Shown here: in pieces, positions 1-8,187 of the stretch
Layout: every line of letters begins with the position of its first letter
Position numbering within the stretch: the first letter of the stretch is position 1
Assembly (NCBI RefSeq): GCF_036013935.1
Contig: NZ_CP107902.1
Span: 248,001-312,000, forward strand
DNA: 64,000 bases
Reading direction: 5' to 3'
Source: Streptomyces sp. NBC_00461
Lineage (GTDB): Bacteria > Actinomycetota > Actinomycetes > Streptomycetales > Streptomycetaceae
The notes under the pieces: model-generated
Database searches by the model: none
The model's input: the letters and a program-made list of their open reading frames with translations, nothing else
What the model was told of the DNA's origin: nothing
Translations under genes and position numbers: made by a program

Positions 1-166
1 ACTGTCGCCAGTTGATCAATCTGGCTCCGGAATCACTACTGACCGTGAAGCTCCTGGCAGGGATCTGGGTGTGGAGCCCATAACGTCGACGGGACGTAGT
101 ACCGCGTCGTAGTGGCGATGACCGGGCCGTGTTGGCGTCCTTATCCTCAGTGGGTGAGTCTGATCG

Positions 167-851
167 AGGTGGTTCCTGGGCAGGTCGAGCTCGTCGTTCA
201 GGGGCGCTGCACCGGATTGGGATGCGCGGACGGAGCTGCGGAACACCAGTTTCGTGCAGCTGCTCCTTAGTTCCGGACTTCGCCGGCAGGAGGGTGGGTC
301 GCTGCTGACGTTCGAGGTTCCGACCCAGCGGCTTCGCTCCGGCCGATACTGCCACGGACGTGTCGCGGGCGCCGTCACCAGGTCGAAGTGCGGGCGAGTC
401 TTCTACGCCTCTGTCGATGCGGTCGGTCAGGTCGAAGCGTATGTGGCGTCCGAGCGGGCCTGGGCAGTACAGCGCGCTCAGGCCGCGGGCCGCTACGAGC
501 GGCTTCCTGGGATTCGGCTGCTCACGAAAGTGATCCGTGGCCCGAAGCCGAAGGTCGAGTGGGTAGACCGGGACGGCGTCGCTGGGGCCCGCGAGCTTGG
601 GCTGCTGGGCTGGCGGGAGCGTCAGTGGCTCTTCCTGGATGGCCCGGAAGGGCCCGAGCCGGCCTGGTTGTGGCTGACCGAGCAAGGGCTGCCGATGCTC
701 CCGGACCGGTGGAACAGCGCGTTCAGGACCGCGAATCTGCGTTGCGACCAGGTGCTGCTCGCCCCGCCGGAGCGGGTGGTCAAGCGGGAGCTGCGGCTGG
801 CGGAGGTCCGCGGGAAGAGTCCCTACGCGACCCCTCACGCCGCGCGGCATT
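167..851 (+). pseudogene. Older-element tyrosine recombinase A', 5' part, interrupted by insertion
   Basis: This is the catalytic-domain part of a phage-integrase-type tyrosine recombinase. The frame shows the first catalytic Arg context (SSGLRRQEGG, near 265-295) and runs to HAARH (836-850), the start of the HxxR box. It then leaves homology and stops at 863-865. The missing 3' part lies 7 kb away at 7856-8187, and joining the two restores the reading frame. Upstream of about 167 I find no open frame for the N-terminal arm-binding domain, so the 5' end is also lost or decayed. It is the first gene of an older recombinase trio whose other members follow at 8184-12446. Confidence 0.8.
846..851. 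repeat. Left core repeat GGCATT of the trio element
   Basis: This is the left copy of a 6-bp direct repeat at the edges of the insertion. It covers the end of the Arg codon, the His codon and the first base of the Ser codon of the target motif R-H-S. It fits either a tyrosine-recombinase crossover core or a target duplication. Confidence 0.85.
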
Positions 852-870
852 TTGTCTCTGCTTAGTTTCC

Positions 871-881
871 GTGTAGTGATT
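871..881 (+). repeat. Left subterminal repeat GTGTAGTGATT
   Basis: This 11-mer lies 20 bp inside the left boundary. Near-identical inverted copies occur at the right end, 7748-7758 (GTGTAGCGATT on the minus strand) and 7806-7816 (GTGTCGCGATT). Directly inside the core, the left end reads TTGTCTCTGC and the right end, read inward, TTGTGTCCGC (8 of 10 match). These are candidate recombinase binding sites. Confidence 0.5.
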
Positions 882-955
882 GGCTCCAACTGGGTTGATG
901 GCCTGGGCATTTGGGCTTTGCGCTGAGCCGTGTGGTGTTTCTATTGTCAGCGCCC

Positions 956-2428
956 ATGATCTTGAGTTTCTTCTCGTCCCGGGGCTGGGAGTCTTGGGAC
1001 GTCGAGCATCGGCCACTGATCCCCGAGGGGATGCCTGTGCTCGTCGACGACGACCTGTGCTTCGAGGACGGTCCGGCAGCGCCGCGTTCGGCGGCGGTGG
1101 TGAACCGGTGGTTGCGTGAGCTCCCGGCCAGTGGGGCGCCGGCGCCGAGTTCGTGGGAGAACTACGCGCGGGTGGTCAAGGAGTGGATGGAGTTCCTGGC
1201 CGAGCACGGGGTGGGGCTGTTCGACTCGCGGGTGCGGCTGAAGGCCGTGTTGAGCCGGTACGCCGAGCACCGGGCGGCGGGTCCGGTGAAGGCCCGGTTC
1301 GCGGCGACGACGTGGGGCCAGCATATGAGCATCCTGTCGCTGTTCTACCGGTGGTCGATCAACGAGGGATACGCGACGGCCGAGCCGTTCACCTACCGCG
1401 CCGCGCGGGCCCTGTTCGCCGGGACCGGGCGGGAGGTGCGGGTGAATCTGGCGGTCCGCCGCACACCGAAGCCGCACGTGACGATCAAGTACCTGGAGCC
1501 TGACTTCACCGAGCTGTTCCGCAAGGGGCTGCGCGGGCTGGCCCCGGACGGCTCGCAGGACACCGGTTTCCACGGGCGGGAGCTGTCCCGCAACGGGGCT
1601 GTCGGGGATCACGCGCTGGCTACCGGGATGCGGTTGCAGGAATTCACCTATCTGCTTCCCTGGGAGATCCCCGCGCTGCCGCCGGAGCCGACCGCAGCTC
1701 CTATTCCGTTCCCGGTGCCGGCCGGGATCACCAAGGGCAAGAAGTTCCGCACGACGTGGACCTCTTACGAGGCACTGGCAGGGCTGCACGACTACATCGA
1801 GCTGGACCGGGCCGCTACGACGGACGGCTCATTCTGGCGGCCTCCGCGGCGCTGGGGCGAGCCGCTGATGGTGACCGAGCCGGATTCCCGGGGAGGGCTG
1901 ATCAACGGGGTCCGGCGCCCCTGGGAGTCACTGGCTCCGGCCGAGCGGCGCCGGCTGGTCGCTCCGGAGGGCGGTTCGTGTCTGCTGGCGGTGAAGAACG
2001 GCGGCGGCCCATTCACCGCCTGGGGCACGGTCTTCGAGCGCACATCAGACCGGGTCCGGGCCCGCTTCGAGCCCCGGTTCCCGCACGTCTGGCCCCATCG
2101 ATGTCGCCACACCTTCTCCATGAGGACCCTCGAATACCTGGTCACCGGGCACTATCGGCAGGCCGCGAAGCTCGTCCGGGACACCGATGCTGACGCCGCC
2201 CTGGTCTTCTACCTGAGCAAGGCGGACCCACTGCTGGTACTTCGTGATCTTCTAGGCCATTCCACCGTCCTGACCACGGAAAAGTACCTCCGCCGCCTGG
2301 ATACGACCCGTATCTACCGGGAGGCATACGAGGGCGCCGGAGTCGCTGCCGGGCTGACGGATCATCCAGCCGCCGAGCGGGAAGCAGCAGCCGAGTTCGC
2401 CGACGAGATCGAGGACGGTGACCTCTGA
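956..2428 (+). CDS. Tyrosine recombinase A of the trio element
   Basis: Site-specific tyrosine recombinase of 490 residues, about the usual size for TnpA-type enzymes. An N-terminal SAM-like core-binding domain (about 60-180) precedes a catalytic domain with the full set of key residues: Arg226 in TGMRLQE, Lys near 260 in TKGKK, His381-xx-Arg384 in HRCRH, His435 in LLGHS and the nucleophile Tyr444 in TEKYL. I chose ATG 956; TTG 911 is in frame, and neither has a strong ribosome-binding site. The stop overlaps the next start (TGATG), so A and B are probably translationally coupled. It is the member of the trio with the most complete active site and so the likely strand-cleaving enzyme. Confidence 0.87.
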   Translation: MILSFFSSRGWESWDVEHRPLIPEGMPVLVDDDLCFEDGPAAPRSAAVVNRWLRELPASGAPAPSSWENYARVVKEWMEFLAEHGVGLFDSRVRLKAVLSRYAEHRAAGPVKARFAATTWGQHMSILSLFYRWSINEGYATAEPFTYRAARALFAGTGREVRVNLAVRRTPKPHVTIKYLEPDFTELFRKGLRGLAPDGSQDTGFHGRELSRNGAVGDHALATGMRLQEFTYLLPWEIPALPPEPTAAPIPFPVPAGITKGKKFRTTWTSYEALAGLHDYIELDRAATTDGSFWRPPRRWGEPLMVTEPDSRGGLINGVRRPWESLAPAERRRLVAPEGGSCLLAVKNGGGPFTAWGTVFERTSDRVRARFEPRFPHVWPHRCRHTFSMRTLEYLVTGHYRQAAKLVRDTDADAALVFYLSKADPLLVLRDLLGHSTVLTTEKYLRRLDTTRIYREAYEGAGVAAGLTDHPAAEREAAAEFADEIEDGDL

Positions 2429-4143
2429 TGCCGACGATGCTGATCGAGGAACCACTCGGCCTCACCTGTGTGTTCAGTGACGGCAGTCGCGCGGAGTACA
2501 GCCTGGACGGACTGCCCAACCCGTGTCTGGCCCGGGACCTGGCCCTCGGTCTCGTGGACCTGATCCATCCGCACGGCACCGCGGACTCGGAGGGCACCGT
2601 CAACTTCTACGTCCAGTCCCTGCGAAGCATGGTCCGCGTCTTGGCCGCTCAGAGCTTCACCGGTGGTGCCGCTCAGTTGCGGCGAGGGCAGCTGGCCGAG
2701 TTCTGGATGTCCAGTCCATCAAGGCTGGAGGCCATGACCCGCAGTCTGCTGGAGGGCTATGCCCAGAGCGGAGGCAAGCTCGGTGAAGAGGTGCTGGAAC
2801 TCGCTGCCGGACGGCACTTCAACATCCAGCCCAACCGCCAGGCGCTGCCGCCCTATGCGGAGGAGGAATGGCAGCGGCTGACCGAGGTCTGTCGGACCTT
2901 GGTCGACGATTCGTACGCCGCCCACCGCCGGGCCCTGGCGGATGCCGCCGACGGACGGCATCCCCTCGAAGGCGGCTGGGAACCGGGCAGTCTGCGCTGG
3001 CTGCTGGCCCGGGTCGGGCCTGTCAGCATCGGCGAGTTCGGCCAGCACCTGGAGGTCTCGGCGGCGGTGGTCCGCAATCGCGGCGGCTTTCACGACGCGA
3101 CTCGGGCCGTCTTCCCGCACCTGGACGTGCTGATCGCCTACCGGCTGCTGTTCGGCATCTACTCCGGCATCGTCCCGGATGGCATTGCCGACTTGGTGGT
3201 CGAGGACATCGACTGGGCCGGTGACTCGACGGTCCTCCTCTCCTACATCAAGCGCCGCACCGCGGCGGAGAGCCTGAACCTGCCCCGCCGGGCGGTCCGT
3301 TTGCTGGAACAGTGGCTCGCGCACTCCGCTCTGCTGCGGACGTTTGTAACCCCCGGGGAACGCCGCAAACTCTGGGTGGGAGTGAGCCAGGCCGGCAAGT
3401 CCCGCCGTGTCCGCCAGGTCGACCGTGTTGCCGTCCAGCGGTGGGCGCTTCGCCATGCGGTTCTGGGGAACGACGGACAACCCCTCAAGATTCACCGCTC
3501 GCGGATCCGGACCACCCACGAAGCCATGCGGGACAAAACCTCCTGGACAGGCAGCGGGCGGGCCACGATCGATCCGAACCACGCCCCGCATGTTGAGGGC
3601 GATCACTACCTCACCGCCACGACTCCAGCCCAGCAGCATGCTGTCGAGACGGTCATCGAGGACGCCCAGCACGACATGCTCCGGCGGGCTCACCCACCGA
3701 CCGTGATCACCGAAGAGGACGCGGCCGCTTTGGCGGACGGCTACCCGCAGTTGGTCGCAGAGCTGAACCTGGACGATGCCGTGATTGCCGAGCTGGTCGG
3801 CGGACAGCGCGATGTGTTCACCGCCGCCTGCGGGGACCAGCTGTCCGGGCTGCACGGACCGAAGGGGAAGCCCTGTCCGGCCCGACCCTGGGTCTGCCTG
3901 CTCTGCCCGCTGGCCGTCTTCGCTCCCCGGCACGCGGGCAACCTGCTGCGGCTCAAGGCGTTCTTCTCCCGGCAGTGGCAGCAGATGCCCGCCGCCCACT
4001 TCATGGCCGTCTTCGGCCCTTACACAACCCGCGTCCAGCAGGTCCTGGACCGCTTCGATCCATCCGTCCTGGCCGCGGCGGCCCACCAGGTCGAGGACCT
4101 GGACGACGAACTTCCCCTGCGGCCCGAGGAGATGAGCGCGTGA
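2428..4143 (+). CDS. Tyrosine-recombinase-like protein B of the trio element, degenerate active site
   Basis: Second recombinase-family protein of the trio, 571 residues. The central part aligns in layout with phage-integrase domains, but the first catalytic Arg position reads GIVPDGIAD, and I cannot find a clean HxxR/Y set, so it may be a structural partner rather than a cleaving enzyme. The C-terminus (about 465-500) has a cysteine-rich segment (C..KPCP..VCLLCP) followed by HAGNLLRLK, which looks like a zinc knuckle. The same motif occurs in the second gene of the older element (8184-9915). The start overlaps the stop of A, and the stop overlaps the GTG of C, pointing to fixed stoichiometry. 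Confidence 0.75.
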   Translation: MPTMLIEEPLGLTCVFSDGSRAEYSLDGLPNPCLARDLALGLVDLIHPHGTADSEGTVNFYVQSLRSMVRVLAAQSFTGGAAQLRRGQLAEFWMSSPSRLEAMTRSLLEGYAQSGGKLGEEVLELAAGRHFNIQPNRQALPPYAEEEWQRLTEVCRTLVDDSYAAHRRALADAADGRHPLEGGWEPGSLRWLLARVGPVSIGEFGQHLEVSAAVVRNRGGFHDATRAVFPHLDVLIAYRLLFGIYSGIVPDGIADLVVEDIDWAGDSTVLLSYIKRRTAAESLNLPRRAVRLLEQWLAHSALLRTFVTPGERRKLWVGVSQAGKSRRVRQVDRVAVQRWALRHAVLGNDGQPLKIHRSRIRTTHEAMRDKTSWTGSGRATIDPNHAPHVEGDHYLTATTPAQQHAVETVIEDAQHDMLRRAHPPTVITEEDAAALADGYPQLVAELNLDDAVIAELVGGQRDVFTAACGDQLSGLHGPKGKPCPARPWVCLLCPLAVFAPRHAGNLLRLKAFFSRQWQQMPAAHFMAVFGPYTTRVQQVLDRFDPSVLAAAAHQVEDLDDELPLRPEEMSA

Positions 4144-6341
4144 GAACAGCCCTCGCCGCTGCTGCCGCCTTCGACGGCCGGTCCGCGGTCTTCGCCGGCG
4201 CCGATGTCTGCCGCGAAGCCGGACTCCCCCTCCCTGAGGGATCCCGCCGTCCGGTATTCGAGGACGACGTCTGGGACTTCACCGATGTCGTCGGCCTGCC
4301 TGTCCAACTCGCCCTCAGCACACGCCGTTTCGAATTCACCGGGATCACTGATGAGCGGTGGCGGCTTGTGGGCAAGGAACTCGTCCTGGCCATGCTCGCC
4401 CCGCGGCACCCTGCGGTCGCTCCGCTGCCTCGGGCCCATCGCACCGCCCTGCACCTGAGCAGTTGCGCGGGCCGTCTGGACGAGATCATCCGGTTCTGCC
4501 GCTGGCTGTCCGAGCACGGGGTGACGAGCCTCGGGCAGGTCGACACGCGCATCTGTGACGCCTACACGGCTCACCGGCGTTATGTCCTCGACGAGCACGG
4601 AGCGGTCGTCGGCGAACAGAGTCCGGCAGTCCGTCGTGCGGCCGCACAGGTCGTCGTCGACTTGGTCAACTACCGCGAGTTGTTCACCGCCGACCGGGTC
4701 GCGGCAGATCTGCGGCCCTGGGGCGGGGCCACCGCCTCCGCCATCGCCGAAATGCCCAGCGGCCGGACAGAGAACAAGACCCAGCCCGTCGACGACACGG
4801 TCCTGCAGCCGATGCTCGCCGCCGCCCTGTTCCTGGTGTCTGCCCTGGGACCGCACGCTGTTGAACTCGCCCACCAGATCCGGGAGGCCGACAAGTTGTC
4901 CGCCCGAAAGGCGCGAGGACTTCGCGCGGTCCACGTCGCTCCGGTGGCCGAGTTCACCGGGCTGCTGAGCGAGTACACGGAAACGTGCACACCTTTGCCG
5001 ATGCTCGCCGACCACCACGTCGCCGACCGGCTTGCCAACGGCTGGTCCGCCGACGACCCCCTCCTGACCGTGGCCACGGGAGTTTTGGCCCGTCAGGCCG
5101 GGATCACCCAGTTCGAGGCCCGCTGGATGAGCCGCCTGCGCGACCCACTGGAAGACGCGGTCGCGTCGGTCGGGGTGAAGGAGGTCTTTGCCCGGAACTC
5201 TGTCGAGATCACTACGGCGGACACCTTGTCGGTGTTGCCCTGGACGCTGCCTCTGCATCGTCCCCAAGCCGCCGCTCTGGTCGGCATCGTCCGCACCGCC
5301 ACGATGATCGTGCTGGCCACAGCCTCGGGCATGCGATCGAGCGAGCTGATGGAGCTTCGCATCGGCTGCCGACTTCCGATCGAGGAACCCGTCCCGGCGC
5401 TCACCCGATACCGGCTCGCCAGCAAGGTCATCAAGGGACAGCCGCTGGGGGGCACCGACGACGAGTGGGTCGTCATCGAGCCCGTCTATCGCGCCGTCGA
5501 ACTCGCCGAAGACCTGCATGACGACCGGAAGGAGGGCACCCTGCTCTTCGGGCGATTCGCCTTCTCCGTCCGTTACAAGTGGTTCCGCAACTGGATCAAC
5601 TCTCCGGCAGGGCAGCGTCTTGGACTCGCCCCCATCCCAGACGGACAGGTCAATCTGAGGCGACTGCGTCGCACACTGGCGCTGGAAATGGCCTACCGGC
5701 CAGGCGGCGTGCTGGCCGCCAAGATTCACCTAAAGCACATTGCCGTGGCCACGACAGAAGGGTATGCCTCCCGCCCCGGCGGGGCCCAGGCCGAGCTGCT
5801 GGCCGAGGTCAACAAGCACGAGAGCGACCGCAATCTCCAGCTGGTACTGGAAGAGTTCCAAAATTACCAGCAGGGCATTCTCCCGGCCGGGCCCGGCGCC
5901 CGGAACCTCACCGAGTTCTTCGCCAGCATTGACGAGAAGCTCGACGCAACGGCAGCAACAGCACCCAAAACACAGCGCAGTGACCGTGACGTGCTGAACC
6001 TCCTGACCAAGCGCGCCAAGGTCCTTCACCTCGGGCCCGCTAACTACTGCTGGTTCACCGACCCATCCCGAGCCCTCTGCCTCAAGCTGGCCGGCACTCC
6101 GACGGCGGACCGTCCGCTGGTCGGGATGTGTGACTCCGCCCGTTGCCCGCAGGCCACCCATCACCCCTGCCACCGTCCCGTCTGGGCCGAGCACGCCGAA
6201 CGCACCGGAACCTTTCTTGGACAGCTCGGCACCACACGAAAGACCGAACGCACCCGCCTGCAGGCCGACTACGACCGGGCCACCCGCGTCGTCACCGAGA
6301 TCGACGCCGCCTGCACCACTATGAACGAGGACTCCGCATGA
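4140..6341 (+). CDS. Tyrosine recombinase C of the trio element
   Basis: Third recombinase, 733 residues from the GTG that overlaps the stop of B (GTGA); longer upstream frames would run into B. The catalytic domain lies in the middle: Arg399 in SGMRSSE, Lys432 in VIKGQ, an Arg-rich RRLRR motif near 507-511 in place of the canonical HxxR, HLKHIAVATTEGY with His near 535 and Tyr542. The C-terminus (about 625-690) carries Cys/His pairs (YCWF..LCLK..MCDSARCPQATHHPCH), a likely zinc-binding domain. It is longer than ordinary phage integrases, as expected for the third member of such trios. Two active enzymes (A and C) with a third accessory one (B) is my inference. Confidence 0.83.
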   Translation: MRTALAAAAAFDGRSAVFAGADVCREAGLPLPEGSRRPVFEDDVWDFTDVVGLPVQLALSTRRFEFTGITDERWRLVGKELVLAMLAPRHPAVAPLPRAHRTALHLSSCAGRLDEIIRFCRWLSEHGVTSLGQVDTRICDAYTAHRRYVLDEHGAVVGEQSPAVRRAAAQVVVDLVNYRELFTADRVAADLRPWGGATASAIAEMPSGRTENKTQPVDDTVLQPMLAAALFLVSALGPHAVELAHQIREADKLSARKARGLRAVHVAPVAEFTGLLSEYTETCTPLPMLADHHVADRLANGWSADDPLLTVATGVLARQAGITQFEARWMSRLRDPLEDAVASVGVKEVFARNSVEITTADTLSVLPWTLPLHRPQAAALVGIVRTATMIVLATASGMRSSELMELRIGCRLPIEEPVPALTRYRLASKVIKGQPLGGTDDEWVVIEPVYRAVELAEDLHDDRKEGTLLFGRFAFSVRYKWFRNWINSPAGQRLGLAPIPDGQVNLRRLRRTLALEMAYRPGGVLAAKIHLKHIAVATTEGYASRPGGAQAELLAEVNKHESDRNLQLVLEEFQNYQQGILPAGPGARNLTEFFASIDEKLDATAATAPKTQRSDRDVLNLLTKRAKVLHLGPANYCWFTDPSRALCLKLAGTPTADRPLVGMCDSARCPQATHHPCHRPVWAEHAERTGTFLGQLGTTRKTERTRLQADYDRATRVVTEIDAACTTMNEDSA

Positions 6342-6799
6342 GAATCTCCGCAGCCCAGCGGACCGAGAACGAGAACCGCATCCGGGCCGCCATGGACCGG
6401 CTCCTTCGGGGCGAGATCCCGCCCGGCGGAAAGTGCGACATCAAGACCCTCGCCATCGAGGCCGCAGTCGACCGCACCGCGTTCTACGGCACCCGCCCCT
6501 ACGCTCACCTCCGCGCCGAGTTCGAACACCGCCTCCAGGCCCTGCAGCAGGCCGGAGAGATCCCCGACCCCCGCGAAGCCCAAATCACCCGGCTCAAGGC
6601 TGCGATCGCCAAGCTGAAGGAGCGGTTGGCCCAGTCGGAGCAGACGATCGACGAGCTCACGGACTTCCGCACCCAGGCCCTGGCCCGGCTCGCGGCACAG
6701 CACGAAGAGATTCTCCGGCTCCGTGAAGCCGCCGCAGGAACAGAGCGGGTCATCCGCCTTCCCGCACCGCGAACCACCGTGATCGGAAGCTGCAGTTGA
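6338..6799 (+). CDS. TnpC-like / DUF6262-type accessory protein of the trio element
   Basis: Small basic protein of 153 residues. The N-terminal motif [11 protein letters not shown] is followed by a helix-turn-helix-like stretch and, from about 75 to 135, a heptad-rich coiled coil (LKAAIAKLKERLAQSEQTIDEL). The start ATG overlaps the stop of recombinase C (ATGA). Tn554 also carries a small non-recombinase protein, TnpC, after its two recombinases, which affects orientation and efficiency of integration; a similar role is inferred. The older element has a clear homologue at 12037-12446 sharing IRAAMDRLL, so this gene belongs to the core machinery rather than to the cargo. Confidence 0.78.
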   Translation: MRISAAQRTENENRIRAAMDRLLRGEIPPGGKCDIKTLAIEAAVDRTAFYGTRPYAHLRAEFEHRLQALQQAGEIPDPREAQITRLKAAIAKLKERLAQSEQTIDELTDFRTQALARLAAQHEEILRLREAAAGTERVIRLPAPRTTVIGSCS

Positions 6800-6851
6800 C
6801 CATCCCTACCTGCCCCCGGTGCCACCGTAGTCAGGCGGCTATCGTCGCCAG

Positions 6852-7649
6852 ATGCCTGATGCTCCTGAGAAGTTCAACACTGCGATGACCACCTGGCAGG
6901 AGTGGCAGGACGCCCCCTGGGGGCGGCTGCGCTACTCGATCGCCGAGGCGAACTTGCTCCGCCATCTCGACGGTCTGGGCAGCAAACCGCTGCGGATACT
7001 CGACCTCGCCGGCGGCGACGGCGGAGACGCCATCCGCCTCGCAACCCGCGGGCACCATGTCACCATCGTTGACTACGCGCCCGCCATGCTCGCCGCAGCC
7101 ACCGAGCGAGCCGTGGCAGGCGACGTGACAGAGCTGATCAACTGCGTCGAGGCCGACGCCACAGATCTGCCCCGCGACCTCGCCAACGGCGAATTCGACG
7201 TCGTGCTCTGCCACAACCTCCTGCAATACATGGACGACGTCCCAGGCACCCTCGCCGCAGCACTTGCCCCGCTGAAGCCCGGGGGCTTGGTGTCCGTCAT
7301 GGCGATCAACCGGCATTCGGCGCCCTTGAACATCGCCGTCCGCGAGATGGACCCCGCAGCCGCGCTCGCCGCACTCGACACCGATCAAGCCCGGACCCAG
7401 ATGTTCAACTCGGCACTGACACTCCACACAGCCGAAGAGATCGTCCCCACCCTGCGGAAGCTTGGATGCCGGGACATCGCCCACTACGGCATCCGCAGCT
7501 TCTGCGACTACATCACCGACGACGCACGCAAGCACGAACCGGGTTTCTACGCGGAACTCGAACGCCTCGAACTCGCCACCACCGCACGCCCGCCTTACAT
7601 GCACACCGCCCGGCTCTTCCAGCTCACCGCCTGGAAACAGAACGACTGA
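6852..7649 (+). CDS. Class I SAM-dependent methyltransferase (element cargo)
   Basis: Protein of 265 residues with a Rossmann-type methyltransferase fold. Motif I is ILDLAGGDGGDAIRLA (about 47-62), an acidic residue ends strand 2 (VTIVDYAP), and a post-I motif VEADATDLP and a motif IV region FDVVLCHNLLQYM follow. It looks closest to the SmtA/CmoM-type group, whose characterised members act on tRNA or small molecules; the substrate here cannot be read. It lies 52 bp after the recombinase operon, on the same strand and inside the element boundaries, and ends just before a hairpin terminator. It is the only gene in the element not tied to transposition, hence cargo. Confidence 0.8.
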   Translation: MPDAPEKFNTAMTTWQEWQDAPWGRLRYSIAEANLLRHLDGLGSKPLRILDLAGGDGGDAIRLATRGHHVTIVDYAPAMLAAATERAVAGDVTELINCVEADATDLPRDLANGEFDVVLCHNLLQYMDDVPGTLAAALAPLKPGGLVSVMAINRHSAPLNIAVREMDPAAALAALDTDQARTQMFNSALTLHTAEEIVPTLRKLGCRDIAHYGIRSFCDYITDDARKHEPGFYAELERLELATTARPPYMHTARLFQLTAWKQND

Positions 7650-7659
7650 TGCTGGACCA

Positions 7660-7699
7660 GCCGCCTGGATTCAGGCGTCCCTCTCGTCATCCAGGCGGC
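7660..7699 (+). terminator. Hairpin after the cargo methyltransferase
   Basis: A perfect 11-bp inverted repeat (GCCGCCTGGAT / ATCCAGGCGGC) with an 18-nt loop begins 10 bp after the methyltransferase stop. It has no T-run, as is common in Streptomyces. Confidence 0.55.
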
Positions 7700-7747
7700 T
7701 ATGCATCACACCTCAAGGATGTGATGCCAGTCACTCGTGCCCCGCTG

Positions 7748-7816
7748 AATCGCTACACAGCCCCAGCATCCAAGTCGCGAACGCAGCACCGAACTCGCCC
7801 AGGTGAATCGCGACAC
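7748..7816 (-). repeat. Right subterminal repeats of the trio element
   Basis: Two inverted copies of the left-end 11-mer, at 7748-7758 (AATCGCTACAC) and 7806-7816 (AATCGCGACAC), lie in the otherwise gene-free right end. One copy on the left against two on the right makes the ends asymmetric, as is common for recombinase attachment sites. Confidence 0.45.
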
Positions 7817-7849
7817 GGCCATCCCCGCACACAGCCTCTGCGGACACAA

Positions 7850-8187
7850 GGCATTCGTATGCGCTCTACATGCTCATCGTGCTGAACCAGCTCATGGAAA
7901 CGCGCTACGGCCTTACTGCGGCAGACCGGCGGGACTTCGCGCTGCTGTTCGGTGACCCCTGGTGGTTGGTGAAGACCCTCCTCGGGCACGCGGACGTGGA
8001 GGTGACCAAGCGCCACTACCTCGCGCCCGTCGCGCACCTGCAGCTGGAGTCCATCCTCGCCACTGCTGAGATCACCGACGGCCAGGGCGCGGGGAGGGGC
8101 GAGGGCATCGACGACGTGTTCACCCGGCTGGCTCGGGAGACGGCCGACATCCAGGACGTCGAGACACTGCTCGGGGTGACCAGATGA
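7850..8187 (+). pseudogene. Older-element tyrosine recombinase A', 3' part
   Basis: This is the C-terminal continuation of the gene broken at 851. From the GGCATT repeat the frame reads H-S-Y-A-L-Y-M, then VLNQLMETRYGLT, and includes the last catalytic motifs LLGHADVEVTKRHYL (His and nucleophile Tyr). It ends at a TGA that overlaps the start of the next recombinase. With the 5' part it makes one tyrosine recombinase disrupted by a 7-kb insertion. A 3' fragment starting at Met 7870 could be translated but would lack the active-site Arg residues. Confidence 0.85.

Larger units (their letters stand above)
846..7855 (+). mobile_element. Recombinase-trio element with methyltransferase cargo, inserted in A'
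   Basis: This is a 7004-bp insertion carrying three consecutive tyrosine-recombinase genes, a small coiled-coil gene and a SAM methyltransferase, all on one strand and all intact. The boundaries are seen directly: GGCATT occurs at 846-851 and again at 7850-7855, and deleting one copy plus the insert rejoins the interrupted gene A' in frame. The layout resembles Tn554-like elements (TnpA, TnpB, TnpC) and recombinase-in-trio elements, which move by tyrosine recombination rather than by a DDE transposase. About 150 bp (7700-7849) of non-coding DNA with subterminal repeats lies at the right end. The element is probably young, since its own genes are open while its host element is full of frameshifts. 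Confidence 0.88.

Noticed and set aside
1..166. Search for the N-terminus of recombinase A'
   Set aside because: All three forward frames have stops or no resemblance, so no feature is claimed before 167.
3975..4139. Upstream extension of recombinase C
   Set aside because: It lies within gene B in another frame; the GTG at 4140 overlapping the stop of B fits the coupling seen elsewhere in the operon.
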